A stretch of DNA of 64,000 nt from Bordetella parapertussis (GCA_945897365.1 CAMDFD010000015.1:1-64000), one strand, 5' to 3'; shown: positions 1-8,592, numbered from the stretch's first letter. Notes: a model not told the origin generated them from the letters alone. Translations and numbers: made by a program.

Positions 1-221
1 ACCATTGTCGACAGCAACCGACCTTGCGCCGTGCAATACCCCGCCAGACGGGATTGACCTATTCCCGGTGCCACAATATCGTTGGTCAACTGACCTTGCA
101 AAAAAGTCAATGCATCTTGTCCTCTTGCCTCAAAGACACCCAGCATCGCCAATGGAAAAACGGATACGGAGGCCTGAGTCAACGCAGTTTGACGAGCAGA
201 AGAATGAAGAAATGGATGCAT
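1..221 (-). CDS. ygfZ: YgfZ-type folate-binding protein, N-terminal part (runs off window)
   Basis: Only the first 73 codons are in the window; the gene continues to the left of base 1. The reverse strand from the ATG at 219-221 reads MHPFLHSS and continues with FLQGQLTND and GYCTAQGRL. These are the signature segments of the YgfZ/GcvT-like family, a tetrahydrofolate-binding protein linked in E. coli to Fe-S cluster enzyme maintenance and tRNA modification. A GAGG lies just upstream of the ATG. An in-frame GTG eight codons earlier is a possible longer start. It is divergent from mltG with about 100 bp between the starts, an arrangement I recall from related Burkholderiales (recollection, not checked). 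Confidence 0.85.
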   Translation of the reverse strand, partial: MHPFLHSSARQTALTQASVSVFPLAMLGVFEARGQDALTFLQGQLTNDIVAPGIGQSRLAGYCTAQGRLLSTM

Positions 222-325
222 AAGACCTCGAAGCACGATCACTTTTAAAGAAAACAAACAAGATACAGCCAATATTGAAGGCGTTGGTTTAGAAAACCCC
301 TCCCTCATATTAAACTGTCACCCAT

Positions 326-1336
326 ATGAGCGCCGTGAATAAACTATTCCTGTATGTGGTCTTGCCTTTGATCGTAGCCGTTGCCTCTGCAATGGGTGCG
401 GTCTACTACTGGGTCAACCAACCCTTGACTTTACCTAGCCCAAAAATCGATATATTGGTGCCCAAAGGGGCCACCCCAGTCAGTATCGCCACTCAGATCA
501 ATCAAGCGGGTGTGACCCTCAACCCAGGCGCCTTTGTTCTTATGGCGCGACTGACTGAATTGGATACGAAAATCAAAGCTGGGGGATACCAGCTTGTTCA
601 GGGCGATAGCCCGCTACGAATACTACGCAGAATGGCGCAAGGTGATGTGACGTCGCGTCAAATCACGCTCGTTGAGGGCTGGAATTTACGTCAAATCCGT
701 GCTGCACTTTCTCAACATACGGATATCAAGCCAAGTATTCAGGGTGTATCAGACAAAGAGCTGCTGACACAAGTCGGTCTAAATTCCCCCTACGCAGAGG
801 GTTTATTCTTTCCGGATACATATATTTTTCCAATTGGTACAACCGATCTTGAGATCCTTCAGCGTGCAGCACGCGCCCAGCAACTCATACTTGACCGAGC
901 CTGGGCTGCACGACAAGACGACTTGCCCCTGCGTTCTCCCTACCAAGCTCTGATTCTTGCTTCCATCGTTGAAAAAGAGACAGGTAAAGCGTCGGATCGT
1001 GCGCGCATTGCTGGTGTTTTTATCAATAGGCTGCGTCTGAATATGCCGCTACAAACTGACCCGACTGTTATTTATGGCATGGGGGAAGCATTTGACGGAA
1101 GAATTCGTAAAAAAGATCTTCAGACCGATCATGCCTGGAACACGTATACGCGTGGCGGTTTGCCGGTGAGTCCCATTTCTAGCGTTGGCGTTGCATCCCT
1201 TCAAGCCGCACTGAACCCAGAAAAACACGATTTTCTTTATTTCGTGTCAAAAGGTGACGGCAATAGCGCGTTTTCGCGCACACTCCCCGAGCACAATAAA
1301 AATGTGTCGAAATATATCTTAGGTCGCAAACCATGA
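326..1336 (+). CDS. mltG: Endolytic murein transglycosylase MltG
   Basis: Cleaves nascent peptidoglycan glycan strands at the inner membrane and so limits strand length. The 336-residue protein has one N-terminal membrane segment (about residues 7-29), a LysM-like region, and the YceG catalytic domain. The catalytic glutamate is in the SIVEKETG motif (about 216-218), followed by NRLRLNMPLQTDPTVIYGMG, which matches the family closely. Length is normal. It is first in a tight run with tmk, whose start overlaps the mltG stop as ATGA, so translational coupling is likely. There is no strong Shine-Dalgarno before the ATG. The mltG-tmk-holB order is widespread in proteobacteria. Confidence 0.96.
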   Translation: MSAVNKLFLYVVLPLIVAVASAMGAVYYWVNQPLTLPSPKIDILVPKGATPVSIATQINQAGVTLNPGAFVLMARLTELDTKIKAGGYQLVQGDSPLRILRRMAQGDVTSRQITLVEGWNLRQIRAALSQHTDIKPSIQGVSDKELLTQVGLNSPYAEGLFFPDTYIFPIGTTDLEILQRAARAQQLILDRAWAARQDDLPLRSPYQALILASIVEKETGKASDRARIAGVFINRLRLNMPLQTDPTVIYGMGEAFDGRIRKKDLQTDHAWNTYTRGGLPVSPISSVGVASLQAALNPEKHDFLYFVSKGDGNSAFSRTLPEHNKNVSKYILGRKP

Positions 1337-1971
1337 GTCAACATCGTCGCGGCCTTTTTCTCACCTTTGAAGGCGTCGATGGCGCTGGCAAAAGCACCCA
1401 TGTCGGCTGGGCGGTCGAACAACTTCAAGCCAAAGGCATCGACGTCATCTCGACGCGCGAGCCTGGGGGCACTGCTCTTGGGGAAAAACTACGTGCGCTG
1501 CTCTTGCATGAACCGATGAGTTTAGAGTGCGAAACACTGCTCATGTTTGCCGCGCGTGCTCAACATCTCAAAGAGGTCATTGAGCCCGCCCTCGCGGCGG
1601 GCTTCTGGGTGGTGTGCGATCGCTTTACGGATGCAACCTTTGCCTACCAGGGGGGAGGGCGTGAAATGGGCACAGAACGCATTGCCATACTTGAACAGTG
1701 GGTTCACCCACATTTACAGCCTGATTCCACCTGGCTTTTTGATGTGCCTCTTGAGATTGCACGAGAGCGGTTAGAGCGTACGCGTGATAAAGACCGGTTT
1801 GAACAAGAAGCGGATACTTTTTTCCTTCGCACGCGTGCCGTCTATCTCGCTCGAGCCGCCAAGAATCCTCTTCGTTTTTCTGTGGTGGATGCCACCGCCT
1901 CAATCGATGACATTCGCCTGTCTTTGGCTCAAAAACTTGATGCCTTGGTCGTGCGGAGCGAACAAGTCTGA
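1333..1971 (+). CDS. tmk: Thymidylate kinase
   Basis: Phosphorylates dTMP to dTDP with ATP in dTTP synthesis. The 212-residue protein has the P-loop FEGVDGAGKST at residues 12-22, the DRFTDATFAYQGGGR region that binds the nucleotide, and an Arg-rich lid segment (ERTRDKDRFE). Length fits the bacterial family. The start overlaps the mltG stop by four bases and the stop overlaps the holB start by one base (TGATG), so the three genes are almost certainly cotranscribed and coupled. Confidence 0.97.
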   Translation: MSQHRRGLFLTFEGVDGAGKSTHVGWAVEQLQAKGIDVISTREPGGTALGEKLRALLLHEPMSLECETLLMFAARAQHLKEVIEPALAAGFWVVCDRFTDATFAYQGGGREMGTERIAILEQWVHPHLQPDSTWLFDVPLEIARERLERTRDKDRFEQEADTFFLRTRAVYLARAAKNPLRFSVVDATASIDDIRLSLAQKLDALVVRSEQV

Positions 1972-3038
1972 TGCAAGCTCAATTTTTACCTTGGCACACT
2001 GATATTGCGCGCGAATGGCTTGGCGCGAAAGAACGCTTTGCGCATGCCTGGCTGATTCATGGACTTGCAGGGATCGGAAAGCGTCAGTTCGCCTTTGCGG
2101 CAGCCGCCTCACTGCTTTGCGAGTCGACGCGTCAAGGACTGGCTTGCGGACAGTGCCCAGCTTGCGGATGGGTTACCAAAGGCAATCATCCAGATCTTAA
2201 ACGAATCCGCCCCGAAGCCGTCGCCGTCGAAGAGGGCGCTGAGCTTGGCGCCGAGGATGAGACCGGGATGGTCGAGGAGGTCTCGGCCCCCGAACCCGGA
2301 GGTTCGACTAAACGCGCGCCCTCAAAAGATATTCGCGTTGAACAAATTCGCGCGCTTGAGCCTTGGTTTAACAATGCGACCCACCGTGGAGGTTGGCGTG
2401 TCGCTCTGATTTATCCTGCAGAGTCCCTCACGACAATCTCTGGTAATACTTTACTCAAAGTACTCGAAGAACCGCCACCTTCCACAATTTTTTTGCTTGT
2501 GGCGGACGCACCTGATCGACTGCTACCAACACTGTTGTCGCGCTGCAGACGTCTGCCTCTCGCGACTCCAAGCGTTGAGTCTGCCCGACAATGGTTAAAC
2601 GTCAATGGCGTCGCGCATTCGGATGAATGGCTCGCTGCAGCCGGAGGGGCGCCGCTTTTAGCTAAACAGCAATCAGAAAACGAAAGTAGTCCTTGCCCCG
2701 ATTGGATTGTTGATATTCTGACTTGTTTGGCACAAAATCGCGCGATCGATACAGGTGCGATTGCAGACAAACTCGCTAAATCTAGCCCCAAAACTTGGCT
2801 AGATGCTCTTCAACGCCTCTCCATTGATCTGAATCTCAGTGCCCATGGCCTACCATGTCGCTACTATCCTTCTATGCAAAAGCAACTTCAAGCGATCGGA
2901 TCGCGCGAGCGGACCGTTGCACTGGCTCAGCTCACAACGTGGCTCAACGAGCAAAAACGCGTAGCGGGTCACCCCCTGAATGCAAAGCTATTTGCTCAGG
3001 CGGTCCTGCAGAGACTTTTGCAATCCTGTCAAGTTTAA
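1971..3038 (+). CDS. holB: DNA polymerase III delta-prime subunit
   Basis: Part of the clamp loader that opens the beta sliding clamp. The 355-residue protein carries the AAA+ fold, with a degenerate P-loop region HGLAGIGKRQ (about 30-39). The zinc-module cysteines are at positions 50, 59, 62 and 65, the same spacing as in E. coli delta-prime. The segment LLKVLEEPPPSTIFLL, then LLSRCRR, is the sensor/SRC-type motif of clamp-loader subunits. An acidic insertion at about 84-110 (EEGAELGAEDE) is unusual compared with E. coli but I expect it in betaproteobacterial versions. It is coupled to tmk by overlap. Confidence 0.94.
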   Translation: MQAQFLPWHTDIAREWLGAKERFAHAWLIHGLAGIGKRQFAFAAAASLLCESTRQGLACGQCPACGWVTKGNHPDLKRIRPEAVAVEEGAELGAEDETGMVEEVSAPEPGGSTKRAPSKDIRVEQIRALEPWFNNATHRGGWRVALIYPAESLTTISGNTLLKVLEEPPPSTIFLLVADAPDRLLPTLLSRCRRLPLATPSVESARQWLNVNGVAHSDEWLAAAGGAPLLAKQQSENESSPCPDWIVDILTCLAQNRAIDTGAIADKLAKSSPKTWLDALQRLSIDLNLSAHGLPCRYYPSMQKQLQAIGSRERTVALAQLTTWLNEQKRVAGHPLNAKLFAQAVLQRLLQSCQV

Positions 3039-3056
3039 GTATCCGGATAAATATAA

Positions 3057-3827
3057 ATGTTTGTTGATTCGCATTGCCACGTCAATTTCCCTGAGCTTGC
3101 TGCCCAAATGCCTGACATTTTGGAGCGTATGAAAAACAATGGCGTCGGGCGAGCGCTATGCGTGAGCGTCAATCTTCCAGATTGGCCAGGTTTACTTGAG
3201 CTTGTCGAACAACACGACGAGCTCTACGCGTCTGTTGGAGTCCATCCAGACTATGAAGACACGATCGAGCCCACTGTCGAGGACCTGATCGAGCGCAGCG
3301 TCCATCCGAAAGTCATCGCGATAGGTGAAACAGGGTTGGATTATTTCCGCCTAACGGGTGATCTCTCTTGGCAGCGTGAGCGTTTTCGCCGGCATATCAG
3401 GGCGGCGAGGCACACTCAATTACCCCTGATTATCCATACCCGCTCCTCGTCTCAAGATACTCTGGATATTATGAAAGAAGAGGGCGCTCAAGAGGCACGA
3501 GGGGTCATGCATTGCTTTACGGAGTCCTGGGAAGTCGCGCAAGCCTCGATGGACCTTGGTTTTTATATTTCTTTTTCTGGGATTGTGACCTTTAAAAAGG
3601 CCACCGAGCTGCAAGAAGTTGCGCGTCGCATGCCCTTAGATCGTATACTGATTGAAACTGACTCACCCTATTTGGCTCCCGTACCACACCGTGGCAAGCT
3701 CAATGACCCATCAAAAGTCATTCATGTCGCGGAAATGATCGCGACTTTACGAGGCACGACAACCAAAGAGATTGAGGTCGCCTCAACTAACAATTTTTTC
3801 AATTTATTCAATAAGTTATCAAATTAA
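3057..3827 (+). CDS. TatD-family metal-dependent hydrolase (YcfH-type)
   Basis: TatD-family amidohydrolases are metal-dependent nucleases; members include 3'-5' exonucleases, but the substrate of this paralog cannot be read from sequence. The 256-residue protein begins with MFVDSHCHVNF, the metal-binding HxH motif. It continues with AIGETGLDYFR (metal Glu), PLIIHTRSS, GVMHCFTE and ends with the ETDSPYLAPVP motif, all diagnostic. It lies 18 bp after holB in the same direction, the common mltG-tmk-holB-tatD order. A PilZ-domain gene often found between holB and tatD is absent here. Confidence 0.93.
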   Translation: MFVDSHCHVNFPELAAQMPDILERMKNNGVGRALCVSVNLPDWPGLLELVEQHDELYASVGVHPDYEDTIEPTVEDLIERSVHPKVIAIGETGLDYFRLTGDLSWQRERFRRHIRAARHTQLPLIIHTRSSSQDTLDIMKEEGAQEARGVMHCFTESWEVAQASMDLGFYISFSGIVTFKKATELQEVARRMPLDRILIETDSPYLAPVPHRGKLNDPSKVIHVAEMIATLRGTTTKEIEVASTNNFFNLFNKLSN

Positions 3828-3950
3828 TCTCATGTTTAATATTTAATATTTTTAATGTTAAATATTAAAAGTAAATTACTTAATATATTGATTAATTAAA
3901 CTAATTAAGTTAATGTATTTAAACAACTTATTATATTAAACTATCCGGCT
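3828..3950. other. Extremely AT-rich spacer before the ankyrin gene
   Basis: This stretch between tatD and the ankyrin gene is almost pure A/T, with overlapping palindromic words such as TTAATATTTAATATT and AATTAAACTAATTAAGTTAA. It contrasts sharply with the roughly balanced base composition on both sides. It contains no credible ORF. It probably holds the promoter of the downstream gene, and such tracts can bind nucleoid silencers such as H-NS/MvaT-like proteins (inference). Confidence 0.6.
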
Positions 3951-4643
3951 ATGTATCAATCTTTTTCGTATTTCAGACATTTCACTTTCAAAACGCTCAT
4001 TCTGATGCTGCTGACAGGCGGCCTCGGGATGGCTCTGATGAGTCCTGCGAAGGCGGCCGATCCAAAAGATTTTTGGTTTTATATCATCAATGATCATGAA
4101 CAAAAGCTCAAGGATTTACTCCGCAGAGGCATGGATCCAAATAGGAAAAGTCCTAATCAGCAAACGCCTCTCATCCTAGCGGCCAGAGAAAACTCCTGGA
4201 AAGCCTTTGATGTGCTGTTGGCTAGCCCAAAAATTGATGTCAACCTGCCCAATGCGTTCAACGAAACGCCGCTGATGTACACCGCACTGCTGGGGGAACT
4301 CCAACGCACTCAGCAACTCTTATCAAAAGGCGCAACGATCAATCAATCTGGGTGGTCAGCACTTCATTACGCAGCGGTTAAGGGACACGCAAAAATTGTG
4401 TCATTGCTGATTAGCAAAGGCGCAAGCGTCAATGAACACTCTCTGGATGGAGATACGCCGTTAATTTTAGCGGTGCGTTCTGGCGATGCTGACACTGTTC
4501 AAGCGTTGATTAAAGCGGGTGCTGACCCTTTACTTTCAAATTTCAAAGCACAAAATGCGATTGAAACTGCGCAGTCAGAAGGTCGAAGGTCGCTCGCCTC
4601 AGCACTTGAAAAAATTGTTGAGAGTCGAAAAGCGAAAAATTAG
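3951..4643 (+). CDS. Exported ankyrin-repeat protein
   Basis: The 230-residue protein begins with a signal-peptide-like stretch (basic start, hydrophobic LILMLLTGGLGMALM, then SPAKAA). It continues with about five ankyrin repeats. Clear units include QQTPLILAARENSWKAFDVL, NETPLMYTALLGELQRTQQL, GWSALHYAAVKGHAKIVSLL and GDTPLILAVRSGDADTVQAL. Ankyrin repeats mediate protein-protein contacts, so a periplasmic binding role is plausible, but the partner is unknown. Betaproteobacterial exported ankyrin proteins sometimes sit beside oxidative-stress genes. Here a glutathione peroxidase and a peroxiredoxin are nearby but on the other strand. The start is the first ATG, right after the AT-rich spacer. 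Confidence 0.88.
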   Translation: MYQSFSYFRHFTFKTLILMLLTGGLGMALMSPAKAADPKDFWFYIINDHEQKLKDLLRRGMDPNRKSPNQQTPLILAARENSWKAFDVLLASPKIDVNLPNAFNETPLMYTALLGELQRTQQLLSKGATINQSGWSALHYAAVKGHAKIVSLLISKGASVNEHSLDGDTPLILAVRSGDADTVQALIKAGADPLLSNFKAQNAIETAQSEGRRSLASALEKIVESRKAKN

Positions 4644-5482
4644 CCCTGAGCTCTCAAGCTTTTCAATAAACCTCTATTGATAATCCCTTTAAGCTCAGAG
4701 TAGGGCACCAAAATAGTAGGCATTCCTAAAGCGTAAGGCCCCAAGACGTAATATCCAAAGGTCACAGCAATACCATCTGGCATCAAAGCGGCATTGTCCG
4801 AGAAGTCAAAGGGCCATGTTTCAAGATAAGCCACAAGATTCGCCTGGGCAAACTCGTTGTCCTTTAGCCACTCGGCGTGCTTCTTTTTAAGCACCTCTTC
4901 GAAAGCCTTCATCCGCCCCGGTAGTACAAAATCGTTCAACGTAAAGATCTTATCCAGAGTGGGGGACCAGTTCACATACATTGACGTTGACAGCCCATGC
5001 GCACCGCCTGCGTAAGCATAGCTATGGAGCTCAGTCACAACAATCGAAGCCGTATCTCGTATGACCTCAGCACTCAGAACGATCTCGTAACGGTCGTCTG
5101 CAGTTTTCCAAAAGGCCTTCGCCAAATCTCCTAAATTGATGAATACTTTGCCATGACCGACATCCATCAACGCAATTTCGAGCTGCGACCGCATTAGAAA
5201 TGCATTGAATCGCGGGTGTGCGTCAAAATCTAATCGTTTAAAGGTAATCGAAGGACACGCCTCACCAGAACAATTGGGTTTGGTCAGCGTTTTACTCAAC
5301 ATTCGATAATGAGGCCCACGTTTTAAGGTCGGGTCTGAAGCCGAAGAAGCTGTATTCGTTTTGACCGCAATCTTGGGAATGGGTTGATTCTCTCTCGCAG
5401 GCGCATCCGAGTCTGAGCATCCTAGCAAAGTGACTAGGACACCACCTAATAGAAAAAAACGAATGACACGAATCGTCAGAAT
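4640..5482 (-). CDS. Lipoprotein with DUF3298 (RsiV-like) domain; apparent ATT start
   Basis: After a signal segment (IRFFLLGGVLVTLLGC, lipobox LLGC) come features of the DUF3298/RsiV-like fold: a YAYAGGAHG motif, FTLNDFVLPG, and near the end VTFGYYVLGPYALGMP followed by VPYSEL. This fold occurs in anti-sigma factors and in periplasmic lipoproteins of unknown role. The only standard start in this frame is an ATG at 5590, which would put 36 unlikely residues, read through the end of gpx, in front of the signal peptide. No ATG, GTG or TTG lies between it and the signal. An ATT at 5480-5482 sits nine bases after AAGGA and overlaps the gpx stop (ATTCTGA), so I place the start there. A CTG at 5479 is an alternative, as is an indel in the T7 run near 5460. 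Confidence 0.75.
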   Translation of the reverse strand: MLTIRVIRFFLLGGVLVTLLGCSDSDAPARENQPIPKIAVKTNTASSASDPTLKRGPHYRMLSKTLTKPNCSGEACPSITFKRLDFDAHPRFNAFLMRSQLEIALMDVGHGKVFINLGDLAKAFWKTADDRYEIVLSAEVIRDTASIVVTELHSYAYAGGAHGLSTSMYVNWSPTLDKIFTLNDFVLPGRMKAFEEVLKKKHAEWLKDNEFAQANLVAYLETWPFDFSDNAALMPDGIAVTFGYYVLGPYALGMPTILVPYSELKGIINRGLLKSLRAQG

Positions 5483-5958
5483 CTTAGGGCATCCTTGATG
5501 TTGTCGCGCAGCGCTTCTGGCGCGGTATTGGGTGCAAAGCGCTTTAACACTTCGCCATCCCTGCCCACCAGAAATTTTGTGAAATTCCATTTAATCGCCT
5601 CTGTACCCAGCAGTCCAGGACGACTATTTTTAAGCCATTGATACAACGGATCGGCTTGCGCACCATTGACCTCAATTTTGGCAAACATCGGAAAACTCAC
5701 ACCATAATTTAACGCGCAAAAGCTCTGAATATCCTTTTCATCGCCCGGCTCCTGGTGTCCGAATTGGTTGCATGGGAAACCCATCACGACCAGGCCTTGC
5801 GACGCAAATTCCTCATGCAGTAACTGCAAGCCACTGTACTGCTTCGTAAAACCGCATTTTGAAGCGACATTGACAATCAAGAGCACTTTTCCAGCAAACG
5901 CACTCAATGGCTCTTCATCGCCGGTAATTGTGTGCAGACCGAGGACGGGTAAAGTCAT
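5476..5958 (-). CDS. Glutathione peroxidase family protein (Cys type)
   Basis: Reduces hydroperoxides using a thiol donor, often thioredoxin in bacterial Cys-type enzymes. The protein has the catalytic segment NVASKCGFTKQY with Cys at residue 35 in place of selenocysteine, the GFPCNQFGHQEPG motif supplying Gln, and KWNFTKFLV supplying Trp/Asn: the complete tetrad. Length (160 residues) is typical. The start is the ATG of MTLPVLG, preceded at good distance by AAGGA; the longer frame to 6027 only adds sequence read through the end of the photolyase gene. It lies 10 bp downstream of the photolyase gene on the same strand. Confidence 0.95.
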   Translation of the reverse strand: MTLPVLGLHTITGDEEPLSAFAGKVLLIVNVASKCGFTKQYSGLQLLHEEFASQGLVVMGFPCNQFGHQEPGDEKDIQSFCALNYGVSFPMFAKIEVNGAQADPLYQWLKNSRPGLLGTEAIKWNFTKFLVGRDGEVLKRFAPNTAPEALRDNIKDALRF

Positions 5959-5968
5959 GATGATGTCC

Positions 5969-7384
5969 TTAGCGAAGAGATGAAAAGGCTTCGATCGCAC
6001 GTACTCGGCTGCTGCGTAGATCGACAATTTGATTGGGATAATTCAGTGACTGACGTGAGATGGGGGTCGGATCGTGAATTTCTTTATTCGAAAGGGAAGC
6101 AAGCTCAGGCAACCAGTGGCGAATGAAGGCGCCCTCAGGATCAAATTTTTCGGATTGACTGATCGGATTAAAGACGCGAAAGTAGGGCGCAGAATCGGCA
6201 CCTGTCGAGGCGCTCCATTGCCAACCGCCGTTATTGGCGGCGAGTTCACCATCAATCAGATGTTGCATAAAAAATCGTTCCCCTAGGCGCCAATCGATCA
6301 GAAGATTTTTTGTCAGATACATCGCAACCACCATGCGCAAGCGATTATGCATCCAGCCCGTCTGAACGAGTTGTCGCATTGCTGCATCGACAATAGGCAC
6401 TCCCGTTTTAGCTTGACACCATGCCTCAAAATCTGTCGGCGCTTGACGCCATTGGACTGCGTTGGTCTCTAGCCTCATCGGCTGGTGCATGGATAGAGAA
6501 GGGTATCCGTGCAATAGATGCTGATAAAACTCTCGCCATAGCAGCTCATTCATCCATGTCGTGATGCCTTCTTGACCGGTGCCAAGCTCACCGTGATTGA
6601 GTCGCAACGCTTGTTGCCAGCATTGCGCGGCTGAGATCAAACCCGACGCAAGATAGGGTGATAGCGTGCTGGTACCCGGAATAGCGGGAAAGTCTCGATC
6701 GCGCTTATATTGCGACATCCGTTCATCTGCAAAATGTGCCAACCTGTCCAGGGCTTCCTGTTCACTTGCAGGCCAACCCGACACGATCGCCTGCGTCGAA
6801 GGGCTCCAGCCAGCAAGTCGCTCCGGAATCGGATCCGACGCAAGCGTTGAGATGTTTGCTTGGGGCTGAGGAATCGGCAAGGGATGATAAGGTGCTACCC
6901 GAAGCTTTTCACGACAAGCTTTAGAAAAAGGCGTAAAGACACGGTAGTAATTTTCCGAGCCCGTTTTGACAGTCCCAGGGACAAGCAGAGTATTACCGTG
7001 ATGACCGACGAGAGCGATACCGTGCTCGGCTAATTTTGCATAAGAGGCTCGATCGCGCCGGCGCTCATTGACACCAAACTCACGATTGCAATGTACCTGC
7101 GTCACTGCATGCTGTTGACAAAACGTCAGCAAGGCTTGTGGAACATCGCGCCAAGCCGGAACAGTGAGGATCTTGAGTGGAACATTGAGTTGCGCTAATG
7201 ATGTAGAGAGCGCGCGTAACGCACGCAACCAAAAGTCCACTTTATGCGGGGAGTCTGCGTGCTCAGCCCATTGAGAGGGCGAAATGATGAACAAGCCAAG
7301 CGCATCTTGTTGAGCCATGGCGGCAGTGAGAGCGGGTTGATCACTCAGCCGTAAATCTGTTCGAAACCAGCAAAGTGTCGTCAT
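5969..7384 (-). CDS. phrB: Deoxyribodipyrimidine photolyase (class I CPD type)
   Basis: Light-driven repair of UV-induced pyrimidine dimers, using FADH- and an antenna chromophore. The 471-residue protein opens with TTLCWFRTDLRLSDQPAL, the N-terminal antenna domain motif. It carries the FAD-binding C-terminal domain with NELLWREFYQHLL, the long signature around GELAANNGGWQWSASTG, and APYFRVFNPISQSEKFDP. Length is that of the E. coli enzyme. It is followed at 10 bp by the glutathione peroxidase gene and preceded by the peroxiredoxin gene, so light/oxidative damage functions cluster here. Confidence 0.96.
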   Translation of the reverse strand: MTTLCWFRTDLRLSDQPALTAAMAQQDALGLFIISPSQWAEHADSPHKVDFWLRALRALSTSLAQLNVPLKILTVPAWRDVPQALLTFCQQHAVTQVHCNREFGVNERRRDRASYAKLAEHGIALVGHHGNTLLVPGTVKTGSENYYRVFTPFSKACREKLRVAPYHPLPIPQPQANISTLASDPIPERLAGWSPSTQAIVSGWPASEQEALDRLAHFADERMSQYKRDRDFPAIPGTSTLSPYLASGLISAAQCWQQALRLNHGELGTGQEGITTWMNELLWREFYQHLLHGYPSLSMHQPMRLETNAVQWRQAPTDFEAWCQAKTGVPIVDAAMRQLVQTGWMHNRLRMVVAMYLTKNLLIDWRLGERFFMQHLIDGELAANNGGWQWSASTGADSAPYFRVFNPISQSEKFDPEGAFIRHWLPELASLSNKEIHDPTPISRQSLNYPNQIVDLRSSRVRAIEAFSSLR

Positions 7385-7390
7385 CGTCCG

Positions 7391-7936
7391 TTACCTTGCA
7401 TGCCAGCGCTTGACAGCAGCGAGCGTGCTACTCACATGTTGATCAGGGTTCAAGCTACTGTGCACAAAATAAATTTTAGAGTCAGGTGTCACAACATATG
7501 AAATTCGACTCGCCATACTATTAGTGAAAAAAAGAGTCGCCTCATACGCTCGCATCACCGAGCGCTTCGCATCGGAAGCCACCGCAAATTTGCCACCGCA
7601 CGGTCCAAGTGAAAACTTCTCCAAAGTCTCGATGTCATCACCAGAAACACCTACAACTGTGGCCCCGTATTTAGAAAATTCTTCGGCGGCCTCAGCAAAA
7701 AGATTCGCCTCAATGGAGCAACCGCTCGTAAACGCTTTAGGATAGAAATAAACGATTACAGGACCTTTTTTTAAATTGTCCTGTAAAGAAAATCGGTAAG
7801 GTTTACCTGCCAACGCAGCTTCGAGAACAAACGCAGGCGCGTCTCGTCCAGCCTTCAGTTGAGCGTATGATGTACCCATAGGGATACAAAGTAGCAGGGC
7901 GCTCAATAAACGGAGAATTTTATTCAATATTGGCAT
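7391..7936 (-). CDS. Exported peroxiredoxin (AhpC/TSA-like, BCP type)
   Basis: Thiol peroxidase expected to act in the periplasm. The chosen ATG at 7934-7936 (MPILNKILRLLSALLLC) gives a classic signal peptide ending near SYAQ and has GAGG at good distance upstream; the frame extends to 8011 but that extension would spoil the signal. The mature part shows AGRDAPAFVLEA, VIVYFYPKAFTSGCSIEA (peroxidatic Cys in TSGC, the BCP pattern) and VVGVSGDDIETLEKF. About 181 residues. The stop is 6 bp from the photolyase start on the same strand, so the peroxiredoxin, photolyase and glutathione peroxidase genes probably form one unit. Confidence 0.88.
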   Translation of the reverse strand: MPILNKILRLLSALLLCIPMGTSYAQLKAGRDAPAFVLEAALAGKPYRFSLQDNLKKGPVIVYFYPKAFTSGCSIEANLFAEAAEEFSKYGATVVGVSGDDIETLEKFSLGPCGGKFAVASDAKRSVMRAYEATLFFTNSMASRISYVVTPDSKIYFVHSSLNPDQHVSSTLAAVKRWHAR

Positions 7937-8036
7937 CACAGCCTCGCCCCTGAGAATAATCAAAAAAAACTTAAAACGTACACGAATAGATGAATGAATT
8001 GAGCTTAACAATTTATCACTCGCAACGGTGAATCAC

Positions 8037-8393
8037 ATGACTAAACCATACGAAAAATCCTTGATTGTTACGTTATCTTTTTTAGTTATTTTGTCTGGGT
8101 TGAGCCTAGGAGGCGTCAGCCACGCACAACGTTACCTGCCATTGCCTCCGCCCCCACCCATTATTTGGCCCGATGAGCGTCCCGCAGAGCCTGCACGCTG
8201 GACACAAGAGGATGTCACACCAGAGCAAAAGTACGAAACAGCTCGAAAAGAATCTGTTGCCGCTCAACAAGTCGCTGTAGATATGTGCAAAACATTACCC
8301 CAAATAGATCAGCCAGTCTGCCTCGCGCAGACTCGCTTAGAGTACGTAAAAGAAATGTCAGAGATCAACGCAAGATTTGGGATCACTCGCTAA
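8037..8393 (+). CDS. Small exported protein of unknown function
   Basis: About 118 residues: a signal peptide (SLIVTLSFLVILSGLSLGGVSHAQ), a proline run (LPLPPPPPIIWPDERP), then a charged, probably helical segment with two cysteines (DMCKTLPQIDQPVC). I do not recognise the family. The ATG at 8037 is preceded by GGTGA five bases upstream; an in-frame GTG at 8028 is the longer option. It is divergent from the peroxiredoxin gene about 100 bp away and lies just upstream of the enoyl-CoA hydratase remnant. Confidence 0.7.
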   Translation: MTKPYEKSLIVTLSFLVILSGLSLGGVSHAQRYLPLPPPPPIIWPDERPAEPARWTQEDVTPEQKYETARKESVAAQQVAVDMCKTLPQIDQPVCLAQTRLEYVKEMSEINARFGITR

Positions 8394-8415
8394 ATTGTTG
8401 TACTAGGAGAAAATA

Positions 8416-8592
8416 ATGAATCACTCAACTCGTATGAGCAAGCGACTCATCCGCGAAACCCATCATGTGAACTTGCCCGTTGCGCTCGATATGGCGGCTG
8501 CATCGCAAGCGCTTGTGCAAACAACATATGATCATAAAGAGGCGGTCCAAGCTTTTGCAGAAAAACGTAAACCCAAGTTTGAAGGTCGATAA
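8416..8592 (+). pseudogene. 3' remnant of an enoyl-CoA hydratase/isomerase gene (58 codons)
   Basis: The frame from the ATG at 8416 encodes 58 residues including MSKRLIRETHHV, LDMAAASQALVQTTYDHKEA and AFAEKRKPKFEGR. This pattern (Q-L-x-T-x-DHxEAVxAFxEKRxPxFxGR at the very C-terminus) is the last helix of crotonase-fold enoyl-CoA hydratases. The catalytic part of the family (about 200 residues) is missing, so no hydratase activity is possible. A good AGGAGA stands eight bases before the ATG, so a short peptide may still be made. The upstream DNA codes for an unrelated exported protein, so the break is probably an old deletion. Confidence 0.75.

Noticed and set aside
5..248. Plus-strand frames at the left edge
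   Set aside because: They are antisense to the N-terminal part of ygfZ, whose reverse-strand protein matches a known family; the plus frames have no family features.
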